A DNA stretch of 64,000 nt from Brachybacterium kimchii (lineage in GTDB: Bacteria > Actinomycetota > Actinomycetes > Actinomycetales > Dermabacteraceae). The position numbers and the translations under genes are program-made. The stretch is from positions 62,001 to 126,000 of the forward strand of contig NZ_CP097218.1 in NCBI RefSeq assembly GCF_023373525.1, written 5' to 3'. Each line of letters starts with the position of its first letter. Position 1 is the first letter of the stretch. This document shows positions 50,689-58,383 of the stretch, piece after piece. A model generated the notes under the pieces. It made no database searches and had not been told where the DNA came from. It worked only from the letters and a program-made list of their open reading frames with translations.

Positions 50689-50977
50689 CAGGATCGAGCC
50701 GATTCACCCAGGTGAGGTCCTGAAGGAAGACTTCATCGAGGGCTTCGGCATCACGCAGAACGGGCTCGCGATGTCCATCGGCGTGCCGCCTCGGAGGACC
50801 AGCGAGATCGTGCATGGCAAGCGCGGAATCTCCGCAGACACCGCACTGCGCTTTGCGAAGTGCTTCGGTACCTCGGCGGAGTTCTGGATCAACCTGCAGA
50901 GCCACTACGGGCTGCGCCGTGCGGAGGAACCCGCGGGCGAGCAGATCGCCGCGATCACCCCGCTGAGGGTCGCGTGA
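50675..50977 (+). CDS. higA: HigA-type antitoxin, copy 2
   Basis: A 100-residue HigA paralogue with PIHPGEVLKEDFIEGFGITQ, VPPRRTSEIVHGKRGI and FGTSAEFWINLQSHYGLR. It shares about 81% of residues with copy 1, the same TTG start, the same 14-base overlap with higB and the same GTGA overlap with the gene after it. Its HigB partner carries a nonsense codon, so it too may lack a toxin to neutralise. Confidence 0.92.
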   Translation: MTTADRIEPIHPGEVLKEDFIEGFGITQNGLAMSIGVPPRRTSEIVHGKRGISADTALRFAKCFGTSAEFWINLQSHYGLRRAEEPAGEQIAAITPLRVA

Positions 50978-51516
50978 CCGTCGGGTCGGACGTGTCGCTT
51001 CGCCGACTTCGAGCATCGGATGCGATGGCAGTGCTGACGGCGTTCACCTCAGCAGCCGATATGGCTCGCCAAGCCGACGTGGCGACCCTGGAGGACGCCG
51101 AGCGCTATGTCGCACATCTGCGTGATACGGCCTCGTCGCATGAGGCCTGGGCGATCGCTGGGGACGACGTGCTGTGGGGACTCGTATGCGTCACCGTCGA
51201 CGAGGGGAACCGCAGCGGGTGGTTCTGGTACTGGATGACGAGCACCGCGCGCGGCCGTGGGTGGACGAGCCGCGCCGCGGCGACCGTCGCGGACTGGGCG
51301 CTGTCGGAGCGCGGTCTCGAGCGGCTCGAGCTCGGGCATCGCGTGAACAACCCGGAATCGGGCCGTGTGGCGAGGGCCGCGGGATTCCTCAAGGAAGGGA
51401 CAGAGCGCGGGAAGTTCCTCGTCGACGGTCAGAGAGTCGACGTCGACACGTACGGCCGGCTGCGATCCGATCCTCCGCCGACGTTCAGGCCCATCCCCAT
51501 GGTCGACGTCGGATGA
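50974..51516 (+). CDS. GNAT acetyltransferase (RimJ/RimL type)
   Basis: A 180-residue N-acetyltransferase: SLRRLRASDAMAVLTAF at the N-terminus, YWMTSTARGRGWTSRAAATVADWAL as the acetyl-CoA-binding segment, and LERLELGHRVNNPESGRVARAAGF near the C-terminus, typical of RimJ/RimL proteins that use ribosomal or small-molecule amines. Coupling to higA copy 2 (GTGA) is the same as that of the kinase to copy 1. It could be an accessory or toxin-like acetyltransferase; the substrate is unknown. Confidence 0.85.
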   Translation: MTVGSDVSLRRLRASDAMAVLTAFTSAADMARQADVATLEDAERYVAHLRDTASSHEAWAIAGDDVLWGLVCVTVDEGNRSGWFWYWMTSTARGRGWTSRAAATVADWALSERGLERLELGHRVNNPESGRVARAAGFLKEGTERGKFLVDGQRVDVDTYGRLRSDPPPTFRPIPMVDVG

Positions 51517-51569
51517 CCGCAGATGGCCCTGCCTGCCGGAACGCGGTTGAATTTAGATTCAATGTCTAA
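51513..51569 (+). other. 18-codon mini-ORF carrying the YchF-like tail
   Basis: An ATG overlapping the acetyltransferase stop (ATGA) opens MTADGPACRNAVEFRFNV followed by TAA. It is mostly repeat R4. ADG-then-tail resembles the YchF ending (MADGDVVEFR...), so it is more likely a displaced ychF end than a real gene. Confidence 0.5.
51537..51569 (+). repeat. ychF-end repeat R4
   Basis: Encodes RNAVEFRFNV-stop, exactly as R2, but with different codons (GTT, GAA, TTT, AGA, AAT, GTC, TAA). Every difference from R2 is synonymous. The right inverted arm is lost as a result. The codon choice suggests a donor of lower GC content. Confidence 0.85.
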
Positions 51570-51622
51570 AGTGGGCTTCTGACCAGGAATTTTATATTCG
51601 CAGCTTCGGATCTTGCTCGGCG

Positions 51623-51643
51623 GGCGAGTTTCGATTCAACATC
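51623..51643 (+). repeat. Decayed ychF-end repeat R5
   Basis: The frame reads GEFRFNI without a following stop. GGAACGCG, part of the R2/R4 left arm, occurs a few bases later at 51648-51655. It looks like an older, degraded copy. Confidence 0.5.
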
Positions 51644-51645
51644 TG

Positions 51646-51882
51646 CTGGAACGCGTTTTCCCTGCTGACCTGTGACTTTGATCGGCTCCTGCGGAGCTTC
51701 TGCAGGGGCCGAGTCTTGCTTTTGCGGTGCGTGGGCGGAGCGGGCAAACCGCGTCGGCTGGCCTGTTTCGGGGTGGGTTCGAGCCGTTCGACGCGCGATC
51801 TCTCGGCAGGTGTGTTGACTCAAGAATCAGTATGATTCAAAACTCGGTTGCTTCAGCAGCATCGAGGTTCACCGGGCTCGTT
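51646..51882. other. Non-coding stretch between the cassette array and the IS3 element
   Basis: I see no gene here. The composition is more AT-rich than the core genome, with runs such as TATGATTCAAAACTC. It is probably remnant accessory DNA. Confidence 0.4.
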
Positions 51883-51914
51883 GGGACTGCTGCACGGATA
51901 GGTGACACGTGATC
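51883..51914 (+). repeat. Left terminal inverted repeat of the IS3 element
   Basis: Pairs with 53120-53151, with a few mismatches in the middle. The outer 15 bases are identical. Confidence 0.8.
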
Positions 51915-51951
51915 TGGCTTCCCTGAGGGGTGGCCTGGAAGGATGTGCGCC

Positions 51952-52260
51952 ATGCTGGATCCCTACCCCCGAGAGTTCCGTGAGGATGTCGTGCGGGTGG
52001 CCCGGTCCCGTGAGGACGGTGTCACTCTCGCGCAGATCGCGAAGGACTCCGGCGTCCACGAGATGACGCTCCACAAGTGGATCCACCAAGCCGACATTGA
52101 CGAGGGCAACGGGCATGGCAGGGCCCGGGAGCATGCTGCCGAGACGAGAGAGCTCAAGCGCCGGGTGCGCCTCCTCGAACAGGAGAACGAGGTCCTTCGC
52201 CGCGCTGCCGCCTACCTCTCCCAGGCGAACCTGCGGTCAAAAGGCTCCACCCCCTCGTGA
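51952..52260 (+). CDS. IS3-family transposase OrfA
   Basis: A 102-residue helix-turn-helix protein (YPREFREDVVRVARSR, GVTLAQIAKDSGVHEMTLHKWI) with a C-terminal leucine-zipper helix (LKRRVRLLEQENEVLRRAAAYL), as in IS3 OrfA. It binds the IS ends. ATG at 51952 has GGAAGG nine bases upstream; ATG at 51943 is too close to that site. The stop overlaps the OrfB start by GTGA. Confidence 0.92.
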   Translation: MLDPYPREFREDVVRVARSREDGVTLAQIAKDSGVHEMTLHKWIHQADIDEGNGHGRAREHAAETRELKRRVRLLEQENEVLRRAAAYLSQANLRSKGSTPS

Positions 52261-53117
52261 GTGAGCTCGCCGCTGATGGGATCCCCGTCGCGGTGTCCCT
52301 GCGGGTCCTGAAGCTCTCCCGGCAGCCCTACTGCCGGTGGTGTTCCCAGCAGGTCACCGCCGGCGAGCTGGACGAGGCATATCGCGCGAACGCCCTGTTC
52401 AATGCTCACCGAGACGATCCCGAGTTCGGATCGAGATTCCTTGTCGAGGAAGCTCGCGCCGCGGGCGTGGCGATGTGTGAGCGGACCGCGTGGAGGATAT
52501 GCCGGGACAACCAGTGGTGGTCCACCTTCGGCAAGAAGCGAGGGAAGAACGGCAAGCGTCCCGGGCCTCCCGTGCACGATGACCTCGTGAAACGGGATTT
52601 CACTGCCGACGACGTCGACGAGGTCTGGCTGACCGATATCACCGCGCACTGGACCGGCGAGGGCAAGCTCTACCTCTGCGCGATCAAGGATGTGTTCTCC
52701 GGTCGGATCTCGGGCTACTCCATCAGCGACCGGATGAAGGCCCGTCTCGCGGTGAACGCCCCGGAGAATGCGATGTCCCGACGCGATAGCGCAGCGGGTT
52801 GCATCGTGCACTCGGACCGCGGATCCCAGTTTCGAGCGCGGAGCTTCGTGCATGCCCTGAACCGTCATCACCTCATCGGATCGATGGGGAAAGTCGGTGC
52901 TGCCGGAGACAACGCCGCAATGGAGTCATTCTTTGCCCTGCTGCAGAAGAACGTCCTGGACCGCAAGCGATGGCGGACGCGAGAGGAGCTCCGGATCGCG
53001 ATCATCACCTGGATCGAGCGCACCTACCACCGCCGTCGCCGGCAAGCCCGACTGGGCCGATTGACCCCCATCGAATACGAGACCATCATGAAGTCGGCCT
53101 CGTACCTAGCGGCCTGA
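52257..53117 (+). CDS. IS3-family transposase OrfB (DDE integrase core)
   Basis: A 286-residue rve-type integrase. The catalytic triad is visible in WLTDITAHW, IVHSDRGSQF and NAAMESFFALLQKN (D, D, E), and the C-terminal RKRWRTREELRIAIITWIERTYHRRRRQ is typical. GTG at 52257 overlaps the orfA stop. No A-rich slippery heptamer of the usual IS3 frameshift type is seen, so coupling rather than frameshifting may yield OrfB. Confidence 0.93.
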   Translation: MSELAADGIPVAVSLRVLKLSRQPYCRWCSQQVTAGELDEAYRANALFNAHRDDPEFGSRFLVEEARAAGVAMCERTAWRICRDNQWWSTFGKKRGKNGKRPGPPVHDDLVKRDFTADDVDEVWLTDITAHWTGEGKLYLCAIKDVFSGRISGYSISDRMKARLAVNAPENAMSRRDSAAGCIVHSDRGSQFRARSFVHALNRHHLIGSMGKVGAAGDNAAMESFFALLQKNVLDRKRWRTREELRIAIITWIERTYHRRRRQARLGRLTPIEYETIMKSASYLAA

Positions 53118-53119
53118 CA

Positions 53120-53151
53120 CGATAACTGTCACCTGACCGTGCAGCAGTCCC
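53120..53151 (-). repeat. Right terminal inverted repeat of the IS3 element
   Basis: Complement of 51883-51914, with the outer 15 bases perfect. It begins a few bases after the orfB stop codon. Confidence 0.8.
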
Positions 53152-53640
53152 GGGTTCGGTCTGGCCCGCACTCTTCACGAGGCGGGGCATCGGGTGCAAG
53201 TCGCGGCACCCTCGAAGTTGATCCACCCGCCCGGGGACCGGGGTCAAGAGCGACCGCAACGATGCAATGCTGCTGGCTCGTCTGGATCGTGCCGGAGCCA
53301 TCGTGCCGGTCCGGATCGCCAGGCGAAGCCAGAAGCAGCCCGTGACCTCGTCCGCTGCCGTGACGATGCCCGACGTGACCTGATGAGTGCCCGTCAGCGT
53401 CTGGGAAAGCTCGCCCTGCGCAACGGGTATGTGTTCGCCGGGAAGACAAACGGGGGCAAGGAGCACAGGGCCTGGCTTCGGGGCATACGACGTGACCAAC
53501 TGGGTGGTGCCGGCGTCGGAACGCTGATGACGTTCGATGACTGCGACGACACCGTCCAGCACGCGTGACCGGCTCGACGCCGCGATCCTCGAGCTCGCCG
53601 AGGACAGCGAGTTCACCTCCCGAGAGCTGGCCTCCTGGTG
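53152..53640 (+). pseudogene. IS110-family transposase remnant
   Basis: Three frames together spell an IS110/IS1111 transposase middle: FGLARTLHEAGHRVQVAAPSKL with PPGD (53155 on), then KSDRNDAMLLARLDRAGAIVPVRI, then ARDLVRCRDDARRDLMSARQRL to TFDDCDDTVQHA, and RDRLDAAILELAEDSEF in another frame. At least three frameshifts separate them and both ends of the gene are missing. It abuts the right end of the IS3 element. Confidence 0.8.
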
Positions 53641-54043
53641 CTGGTCACCGGCGACGATGGAGGCATAGCCCGTAGAGACCGCGTTCATGGGCGATCCCGA
53701 GCGCCTGGGGACGCAGCGTGAGGAGGAGACCGGAGAAAGGGCTGTGACCAGACCGCACGGGCGACGCTGGATCTCGGACAAACTCCGCTCCTCCTACCGA
53801 AACAGCGTCATGCGGTAACCAACCCGCGCATATCAGGCTGACCACGCGTCGAACTGACACGCGACATCCCCAGGCGCACCCCGCGAACGCCGAAGCGGGG
53901 GCACCCACCGGCCGGTGGACACCCCCGCTTCACCCTGCCCACTTGACAGGAAGCCCTACATAGCAACCCTGTGTCAGCGGAACGCTGATCGTCGTGGGAG
54001 AACCCCGCGGTTCCTGGCCGCCGAGGCGATCGAAGCTGTTCCT
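53641..54043. other. Gene-free stretch after the IS110 remnant
   Basis: No protein-coding gene is recognised. It probably holds more decayed IS110 sequence and ends with the hairpin at 53892-53931 before the ABM gene. Confidence 0.45.
53892..53931. terminator. GC-rich hairpin
   Basis: GAAGCGGGGG at 53892-53901 pairs with CCCCCGCTTC at 53922-53931. The interior contains the palindrome CCACCGGCCGGTGG, so the stem can extend. It is plausibly the terminator of the convergent minus-strand operon or of the old IS. Confidence 0.55.
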
Positions 54044-54355
54044 CTAGGCGGTCTCGCCGGGCAGCTTGTACGCGATCACGTCGACGTTCTGGATGCTCGG
54101 CTCGGTGCTGAACAGATCAGCTCCCTGTGCAGCGAGTGCCTGGCCGACGCCACCGGAGAGGTGGGTCTGGCGGGCCTCGTCGTCGGGGAACACGTCGAAG
54201 ATCCCGAAGGTGGATTCGTCGAACTGCAGGGCGAACCAGGCTCGCGTACCCTCCTCCTGCTCGACGATGGGGCGGGCGCTGCGGAGGAAGTCCGCGACGT
54301 CCTGCTCCTTCCCCGGCTTGGCGTGAACGATGACTGACAATGCAGTGTTGATCAT
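54044..54355 (-). CDS. Antibiotic biosynthesis monooxygenase-domain protein
   Basis: A 103-residue ABM (dimeric alpha-beta barrel) protein: MINTALSVIVHAKPGKEQDVADFL, RAWFALQFDESTFGIFDVFPDDEARQTHLSGG is the family core, noted here in parts. Such proteins act as quinol monooxygenases or as small stress enzymes; the role here is not determinable. It lies seven bases after the DJ-1/PfpI gene on the same strand, so they form an operon. Confidence 0.88.
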   Translation of the reverse strand: MINTALSVIVHAKPGKEQDVADFLRSARPIVEQEEGTRAWFALQFDESTFGIFDVFPDDEARQTHLSGGVGQALAAQGADLFSTEPSIQNVDVIAYKLPGETA

Positions 54356-54362
54356 GGTTTCC

Positions 54363-54911
54363 TCACTTGTCCTGGCTGAACAGCTCGACCATCGCGGCGT
54401 TGAAGGCCGGGAGATCCTCGGGCGAGCGGCTGGTGATCAGGTTCCCGTCGCGCGCCACCTCTTCGTCGACGACGTTCGCTCCGGCATTGCGCAGGTCGGT
54501 GCGGATGCTCGGGTACGAGGTCAGCGTCCGACCCTTCGCGACACCGGCCTCGATCAGCGTCCACGGTCCGTGGCAGATCGCGGCGACCGGCTTGTCGGCG
54601 ACCATGATGTCGCGCACGAATCCGACGGCGTCGGTGTCCACGCGCAGCTGATCGGGGTTGACCGTGCCGCCGGGAAGCAGCAGGGCGTCGTACTCGTCGG
54701 CCGAGGCGGACTTCACCAGGGCATCGACCGAGAATGTCCCGGCCTCGTCCAGGTCGTTCTCGCGTGCCTTGATCTCGCCCTCGTGCAGCGAGAGCAGCAC
54801 GGTCGTGGCCCCGGCGTCCTGAAGAGCCTGTCGCGGCTGCTCGAGCTCCACGCGCTCGACGCCGTCGGCGGCCAGGATCGCGATCCGCTTGCCATGCAAT
54901 TCGTCTGCCAT
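54363..54911 (-). CDS. DJ-1/PfpI family protein (YhbO/HchA-like)
   Basis: A 182-residue class I amidotransferase-like protein. It has AILAADGVERVEL, DALLLPGGTVNPDQLR, the nucleophile elbow with Cys in AICHGPWTLIEAG, and LTSYPSIRTDLRNAGA. The type matches general-stress PfpI proteins linked to repair of glycated or methylglyoxal-damaged molecules. GGAG lies six bases before the ATG at 54911. A conserved pairing with the downstream ABM gene suggests a shared stress response, which is inference. Confidence 0.92.
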   Translation of the reverse strand: MADELHGKRIAILAADGVERVELEQPRQALQDAGATTVLLSLHEGEIKARENDLDEAGTFSVDALVKSASADEYDALLLPGGTVNPDQLRVDTDAVGFVRDIMVADKPVAAICHGPWTLIEAGVAKGRTLTSYPSIRTDLRNAGANVVDEEVARDGNLITSRSPEDLPAFNAAMVELFSQDK

Positions 54912-55476
54912 GTTCTGCTCCGTTCTGCGAGAGATGACGGCTTGCCTGTGGGGGCGAGCCGCACGCTGTCCGTACCGGGCAGCGTGGTTCGGGTGCAGGA
55001 CGACTCGGGTGCAGTCGTCGTTGCGCTCATCGAGGTCCCGGCAGGTGGTGGCTGCCGATTCTCGGGCCGGGTCCTGGGGGACGGAGAAGAAGCTTCGGCC
55101 GGGAGGTCGTCGCTGACGTTCCGCCATCGACGGTGGGCCTTCTTCGCCGGGGCCTGGCCGAATGTGAGTGCCTGCCCCTTAGCCAGTGTAGACCTCGTAC
55201 GTCAGGGACAGGGCGCACGTGGCCATCTCATCCGGGACGCCGGGACGCCGGGACGCCGGGATGCCGGGGGCACGAGGACGTCGACGCCGCCGCAGGACGT
55301 CCGGTCAGCGTCGTTCGAGGGTCACCGGTTCCCGACCTCATCCGCAGACAGGGCGGAGCGCCTGCTGACCGCGCGGGGAAGGCACACGGCGAGGGTCACC
55401 GATCAGGTGACGCAGCCTGCTCGTCCGATGCGCCCCCTGCGACGAGGTCATCGCCCTCGTCGCAGCCGTACGACAC
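54912..55476. other. Gene-free region upstream of the PfpI-ABM operon
   Basis: About 565 bases with no credible gene. It must hold the operon promoter; TACACT on the minus strand near 55188-55193 is a possible -10. It also contains the tandem repeat at 55232-55263. Confidence 0.5.
55232..55263. repeat. Eight-base tandem repeat
   Basis: Four head-to-tail copies of CCGGGACG (the last CCGGGATG) in the gap before the UvrA-like gene's 3' end. This looks like a slippage-prone microsatellite. Confidence 0.85.
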
Positions 55477-58158
55477 TCACGTCCGGGAGGAGGCGGCCTC
55501 CCGGAGCGCGGCCTCGAGGTACGGTGCCGACGCACCGGCTCCGGACGAGGCGACCTGCGCGGGCGTGCCTGAGGCGACCACCGTGCCGCCATCGTCCCCC
55601 GCCCCGGGCCCGAGGTCGATGACGTGGTCGGCCACGGCGACGATGGGCATGTCGAGCTCGACCGCGACGACGGTGTTGCCTGCGTCCACGAGGATCTGGA
55701 GATGCGTCACGAGCCGATCGGAATCGGCGCTGTGCAGCCCGGACGTCGGCTCGTCCAGGACGTAGAGGGTGTCCCCGCGCTGGGATCGTTGGAGCTCGGA
55801 GGCGAGCTTCACCCGCTGCGCCTCACCTCCGGACAACTCGGTGGCCGGCTGTCCGAGACGGAGATATCCGAGGCCGACGTCGACCAGTGCCGTGAGCGAC
55901 CGCATGATGTCGAACTCGCGGTGGAAGAAGTCGTGGGCCTCCTCGACGCTCATGGCGAGGATCTCCGCGATGTTACGGCCACGCCAGGCGATCTCCAACG
56001 TGCTGGACTGGTAGCGGGTTCCGTGGCAGTCGGGGCACTCGGTGTAGACCGAGGGGAGGAAGAGCAGCTCCACCATGACGGATCCTTCGCCCTTGCAGGT
56101 AGGGCAGCGACCGCCGGTGACGTTGAAGGAGAACCTGCCCGCTTTGTACCCGCGAGCGCGAGCCTCGGGCGTCTCGGCGAATCTCCGCCTCACGTGGTCG
56201 AACAGGCCGGTGTAGGTGGCGACGTTCGAGCGCGGGGTGCGGCCGATGGGCTTCTGGTCGATGCTCACGACGCGGCGCACCCCGTCGACGTCGCCGCGGA
56301 TCTCCCCCTCGAGCTCGTCGGGCTCGTCCGACAGCAGGAGCTCGTCCCCTTCGGCGGCGTCAGCATCCTCCGCCTGGTCAGCTCGTCCCTGCCGTTCGTC
56401 GAGCAGCGCGGGCAGTGCCTGGCTGACCAGGCTGGACTTGCCTGATCCCGACACTCCGGTGACGGCCGTGAACACCCCGAACGGGAAGGAGATCGACACG
56501 TCGCGCAGGTTGTTGCGCGTGACGTGCTCGAGCCTCAGCCATCCCTGCGGTTCGCGAGGCGTCCGGCGGGGCAGGCCGCTGCCCCCGAAGACATAGCCGC
56601 GGGTGACGGACTCCTCCACCTCGGCGAGCCCTTCGTAGGGCCCGCTGTAGACGACGCGGCCGCCGCGCTCACCCGCGCCGGGCCCGATGTCGACCAGCCA
56701 GTCGGCGTGCCGCATCACATCCACCGAATGCTCCACCACGAACAGGCTGTTGCCCCGGCGCTTGAGCCCGTCGAGGATGCCGAGCAGAGCGCTGACGTCC
56801 TGCGGATGAAGACCCGCGGACGGCTCATCGAGCACATAGACCACACCGAACAGCTCAGAGGTCAGCTGGGTCGCGAGTCGCAGGCGCTGCAGCTCCCCGC
56901 CGGAGAGGGTGGGAGTGGTGCGGCCCAAGGACAGGTACCCCAGACCCAGATCGATGATCGGCCGCGATCTGTTGACGAGTTCCGCGCCCAATCGCGCTGT
57001 CGCGGCCAGCTTCTCGACCGAGCGGTCGGGCGCCGCGCTCACGTCGTCGGCGCCCGCGGGGGCTGATCCTGCGGAGTCGGCCCGCTGCCCGGCGTCGCGT
57101 CGGTCAGCCTGGCCACCGGTGCTGCCCGACGATTCGGCCCGGTCGAGAGCGCCGGTGGCCCGTTCGACCGCCTGGTCGATCAGCGTGGAGAGCTCCGCGA
57201 GCGGCAGCGCGGAGAGATCTGCGACGTCGAGACCCTCGAACGTCACGGACAGAGCCTCCGGCTTCAGCCGCTTCCCATGGCAGGCAGGGCAGGGAGCGAC
57301 CGAGAGGAACTCCGCCACGCGTCGCTTCATCGACTCGCTCTTGGTGTTCGCGAACGTGTCGAGCACGTACCGACGCGCGCCGACGAAGGTGCCCGAGTAG
57401 CTCGGTTCGACGCCCGCCGCGGTCGCGGCCCGAGCCTCGGCGAGAGTCAGCCGCGAATGGACCGGGACATACGGCGTCTCGTCCGTGTAGAGGATCCAGT
57501 CCCGATCCTCCTTCGGCAGATCCTTCCAGGGCACATCGACGTCGTAGCCGAGCGCGACGAGGACATCGCGCAGCTGATGACCGTGCCAGGCCGTCGGCCA
57601 GGAGGCGATGGCCCGCTCGCGGATCGTCAGTGAAGGGTCCGGCACCATCGTGTCCTCGGTGACCTCGTACACCCGGCCGATGCCGTGGCACTCCGGGCAT
57701 GCGCCCTGCACCGTGTTGGCGGAGAAGTCCTCGGCGTAGAGCATCGGCTGATCGTCGGGGTAGTGGCCGGCCCGGGAATAGAGCATGCGCACCAGCGAGG
57801 AGAGCGTGGTGATGCTGCCCACCGAGGACCGCGCGCTGCGGCCCCCGCGCTGCTGCTGAAGAGCGACGGCCGGCGGCATGCCCGTGATGGAGTCGACGTC
57901 CGGGACGTCGGCCTGGTCGATCAGGCGACGGGCGTAGGGAGCGACGGACTCGAGGTAGCGGCGCTGGGACTCCGCGAACAGGGTTCCGAAGGCCAGGGAG
58001 GACTTCCCCGAGCCCGAGACCCCGGTGAACACCACCAGCGCGTCGCGAGGCACCGTCAGGTCGATGTCCTGGAGGTTGTGCTCGCGAGCGCCGAGAACCT
58101 GCACGTCGGGCTGAACAGGTGTGGAGTCCGACGGCGCGGACCTGCGTGCTTCGACCAT
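55477..58158 (-). CDS. UvrA-like ATP-binding protein (UvrA2/drug-resistance type)
   Basis: An 893-residue tandem ABC ATPase of the UvrA family. Two Walker A motifs (GVSGSGKSS) and two signature motifs ([18 protein letters not shown]) are present, as are zinc-binding CPECHG, CPACHGK, CPTCKG and CPDCHG pairs. It seems to lack a full UvrB-binding region near the N-terminus, which fits UvrA2/DrrC-like paralogues connected with DNA-damaging drug tolerance; that is inference. Two Asp/Ala-rich low-complexity stretches interrupt it (nt about 57165-57020 and 56405-56285). TAGTGT seven bases before the ATG suggests a leaderless transcript. Confidence 0.9.
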   Translation of the reverse strand: MVEARRSAPSDSTPVQPDVQVLGAREHNLQDIDLTVPRDALVVFTGVSGSGKSSLAFGTLFAESQRRYLESVAPYARRLIDQADVPDVDSITGMPPAVALQQQRGGRSARSSVGSITTLSSLVRMLYSRAGHYPDDQPMLYAEDFSANTVQGACPECHGIGRVYEVTEDTMVPDPSLTIRERAIASWPTAWHGHQLRDVLVALGYDVDVPWKDLPKEDRDWILYTDETPYVPVHSRLTLAEARAATAAGVEPSYSGTFVGARRYVLDTFANTKSESMKRRVAEFLSVAPCPACHGKRLKPEALSVTFEGLDVADLSALPLAELSTLIDQAVERATGALDRAESSGSTGGQADRRDAGQRADSAGSAPAGADDVSAAPDRSVEKLAATARLGAELVNRSRPIIDLGLGYLSLGRTTPTLSGGELQRLRLATQLTSELFGVVYVLDEPSAGLHPQDVSALLGILDGLKRRGNSLFVVEHSVDVMRHADWLVDIGPGAGERGGRVVYSGPYEGLAEVEESVTRGYVFGGSGLPRRTPREPQGWLRLEHVTRNNLRDVSISFPFGVFTAVTGVSGSGKSSLVSQALPALLDERQGRADQAEDADAAEGDELLLSDEPDELEGEIRGDVDGVRRVVSIDQKPIGRTPRSNVATYTGLFDHVRRRFAETPEARARGYKAGRFSFNVTGGRCPTCKGEGSVMVELLFLPSVYTECPDCHGTRYQSSTLEIAWRGRNIAEILAMSVEEAHDFFHREFDIMRSLTALVDVGLGYLRLGQPATELSGGEAQRVKLASELQRSQRGDTLYVLDEPTSGLHSADSDRLVTHLQILVDAGNTVVAVELDMPIVAVADHVIDLGPGAGDDGGTVVASGTPAQVASSGAGASAPYLEAALREAASSRT

Positions 58159-58165
58159 GCCGGCG

Positions 58166-58171
58166 ACACTA
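58166..58171 (-). promoter_or_regulatory. Candidate leaderless -10 box (TAGTGT) for the UvrA-like gene
   Basis: TAGTGT ends seven bases before the ATG at 58158. No ribosome-binding site precedes that ATG. Confidence 0.4.
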
Positions 58172-58383
58172 GCGACGCGTTCCACCGATCGGTCGGAGCA
58201 TGGCCCCGTCCTCCACGGTCCACCTGCCCGTGGCGCCTGTCGCCGCAGCCGCGGCGGGCACCTCGGTGGAGCACGAGGTTCCTTCTGGCCTATGCTCGAA
58301 GAGAGCCGAGGCCGCGGGCGACGGGCATCCAAATGACCGTGGCACTTCCGCGACCGGGCCATCCACAACTGGAGGAGATCGTC

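Larger units (their letters stand above)
51883..53151 (+). mobile_element. IS3-family insertion sequence
   Basis: About 1269 bp bounded by imperfect inverted repeats: GGGACTGCTGCACGG at 51883-51897 has its complement at 53137-53151, and matching continues inward (AGGTGACA on both sides). It holds orfA and orfB in the usual order. No three- or four-base target duplication is evident at the ends. Both frames look intact, so it may be active. Confidence 0.85.

Noticed and set aside
46583-51643. The regularly recurring repeats as a CRISPR array.
   Set aside because: Spacing is about 0.9-1.8 kb with full genes between, copies differ at the third codon positions, and no cas genes are present.
52200-52280. 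Programmed -1 frameshifting in the IS3 element.
   Set aside because: No strong A-rich slippery heptamer is present, and orfB has its own GTG overlapping the orfA stop.
55232-55263. Tandem CCGGGACG copies as a regulatory iteron.
   Set aside because: Only four perfect short copies, with no nearby replication gene and no dyad, fit a simple slippage repeat better.
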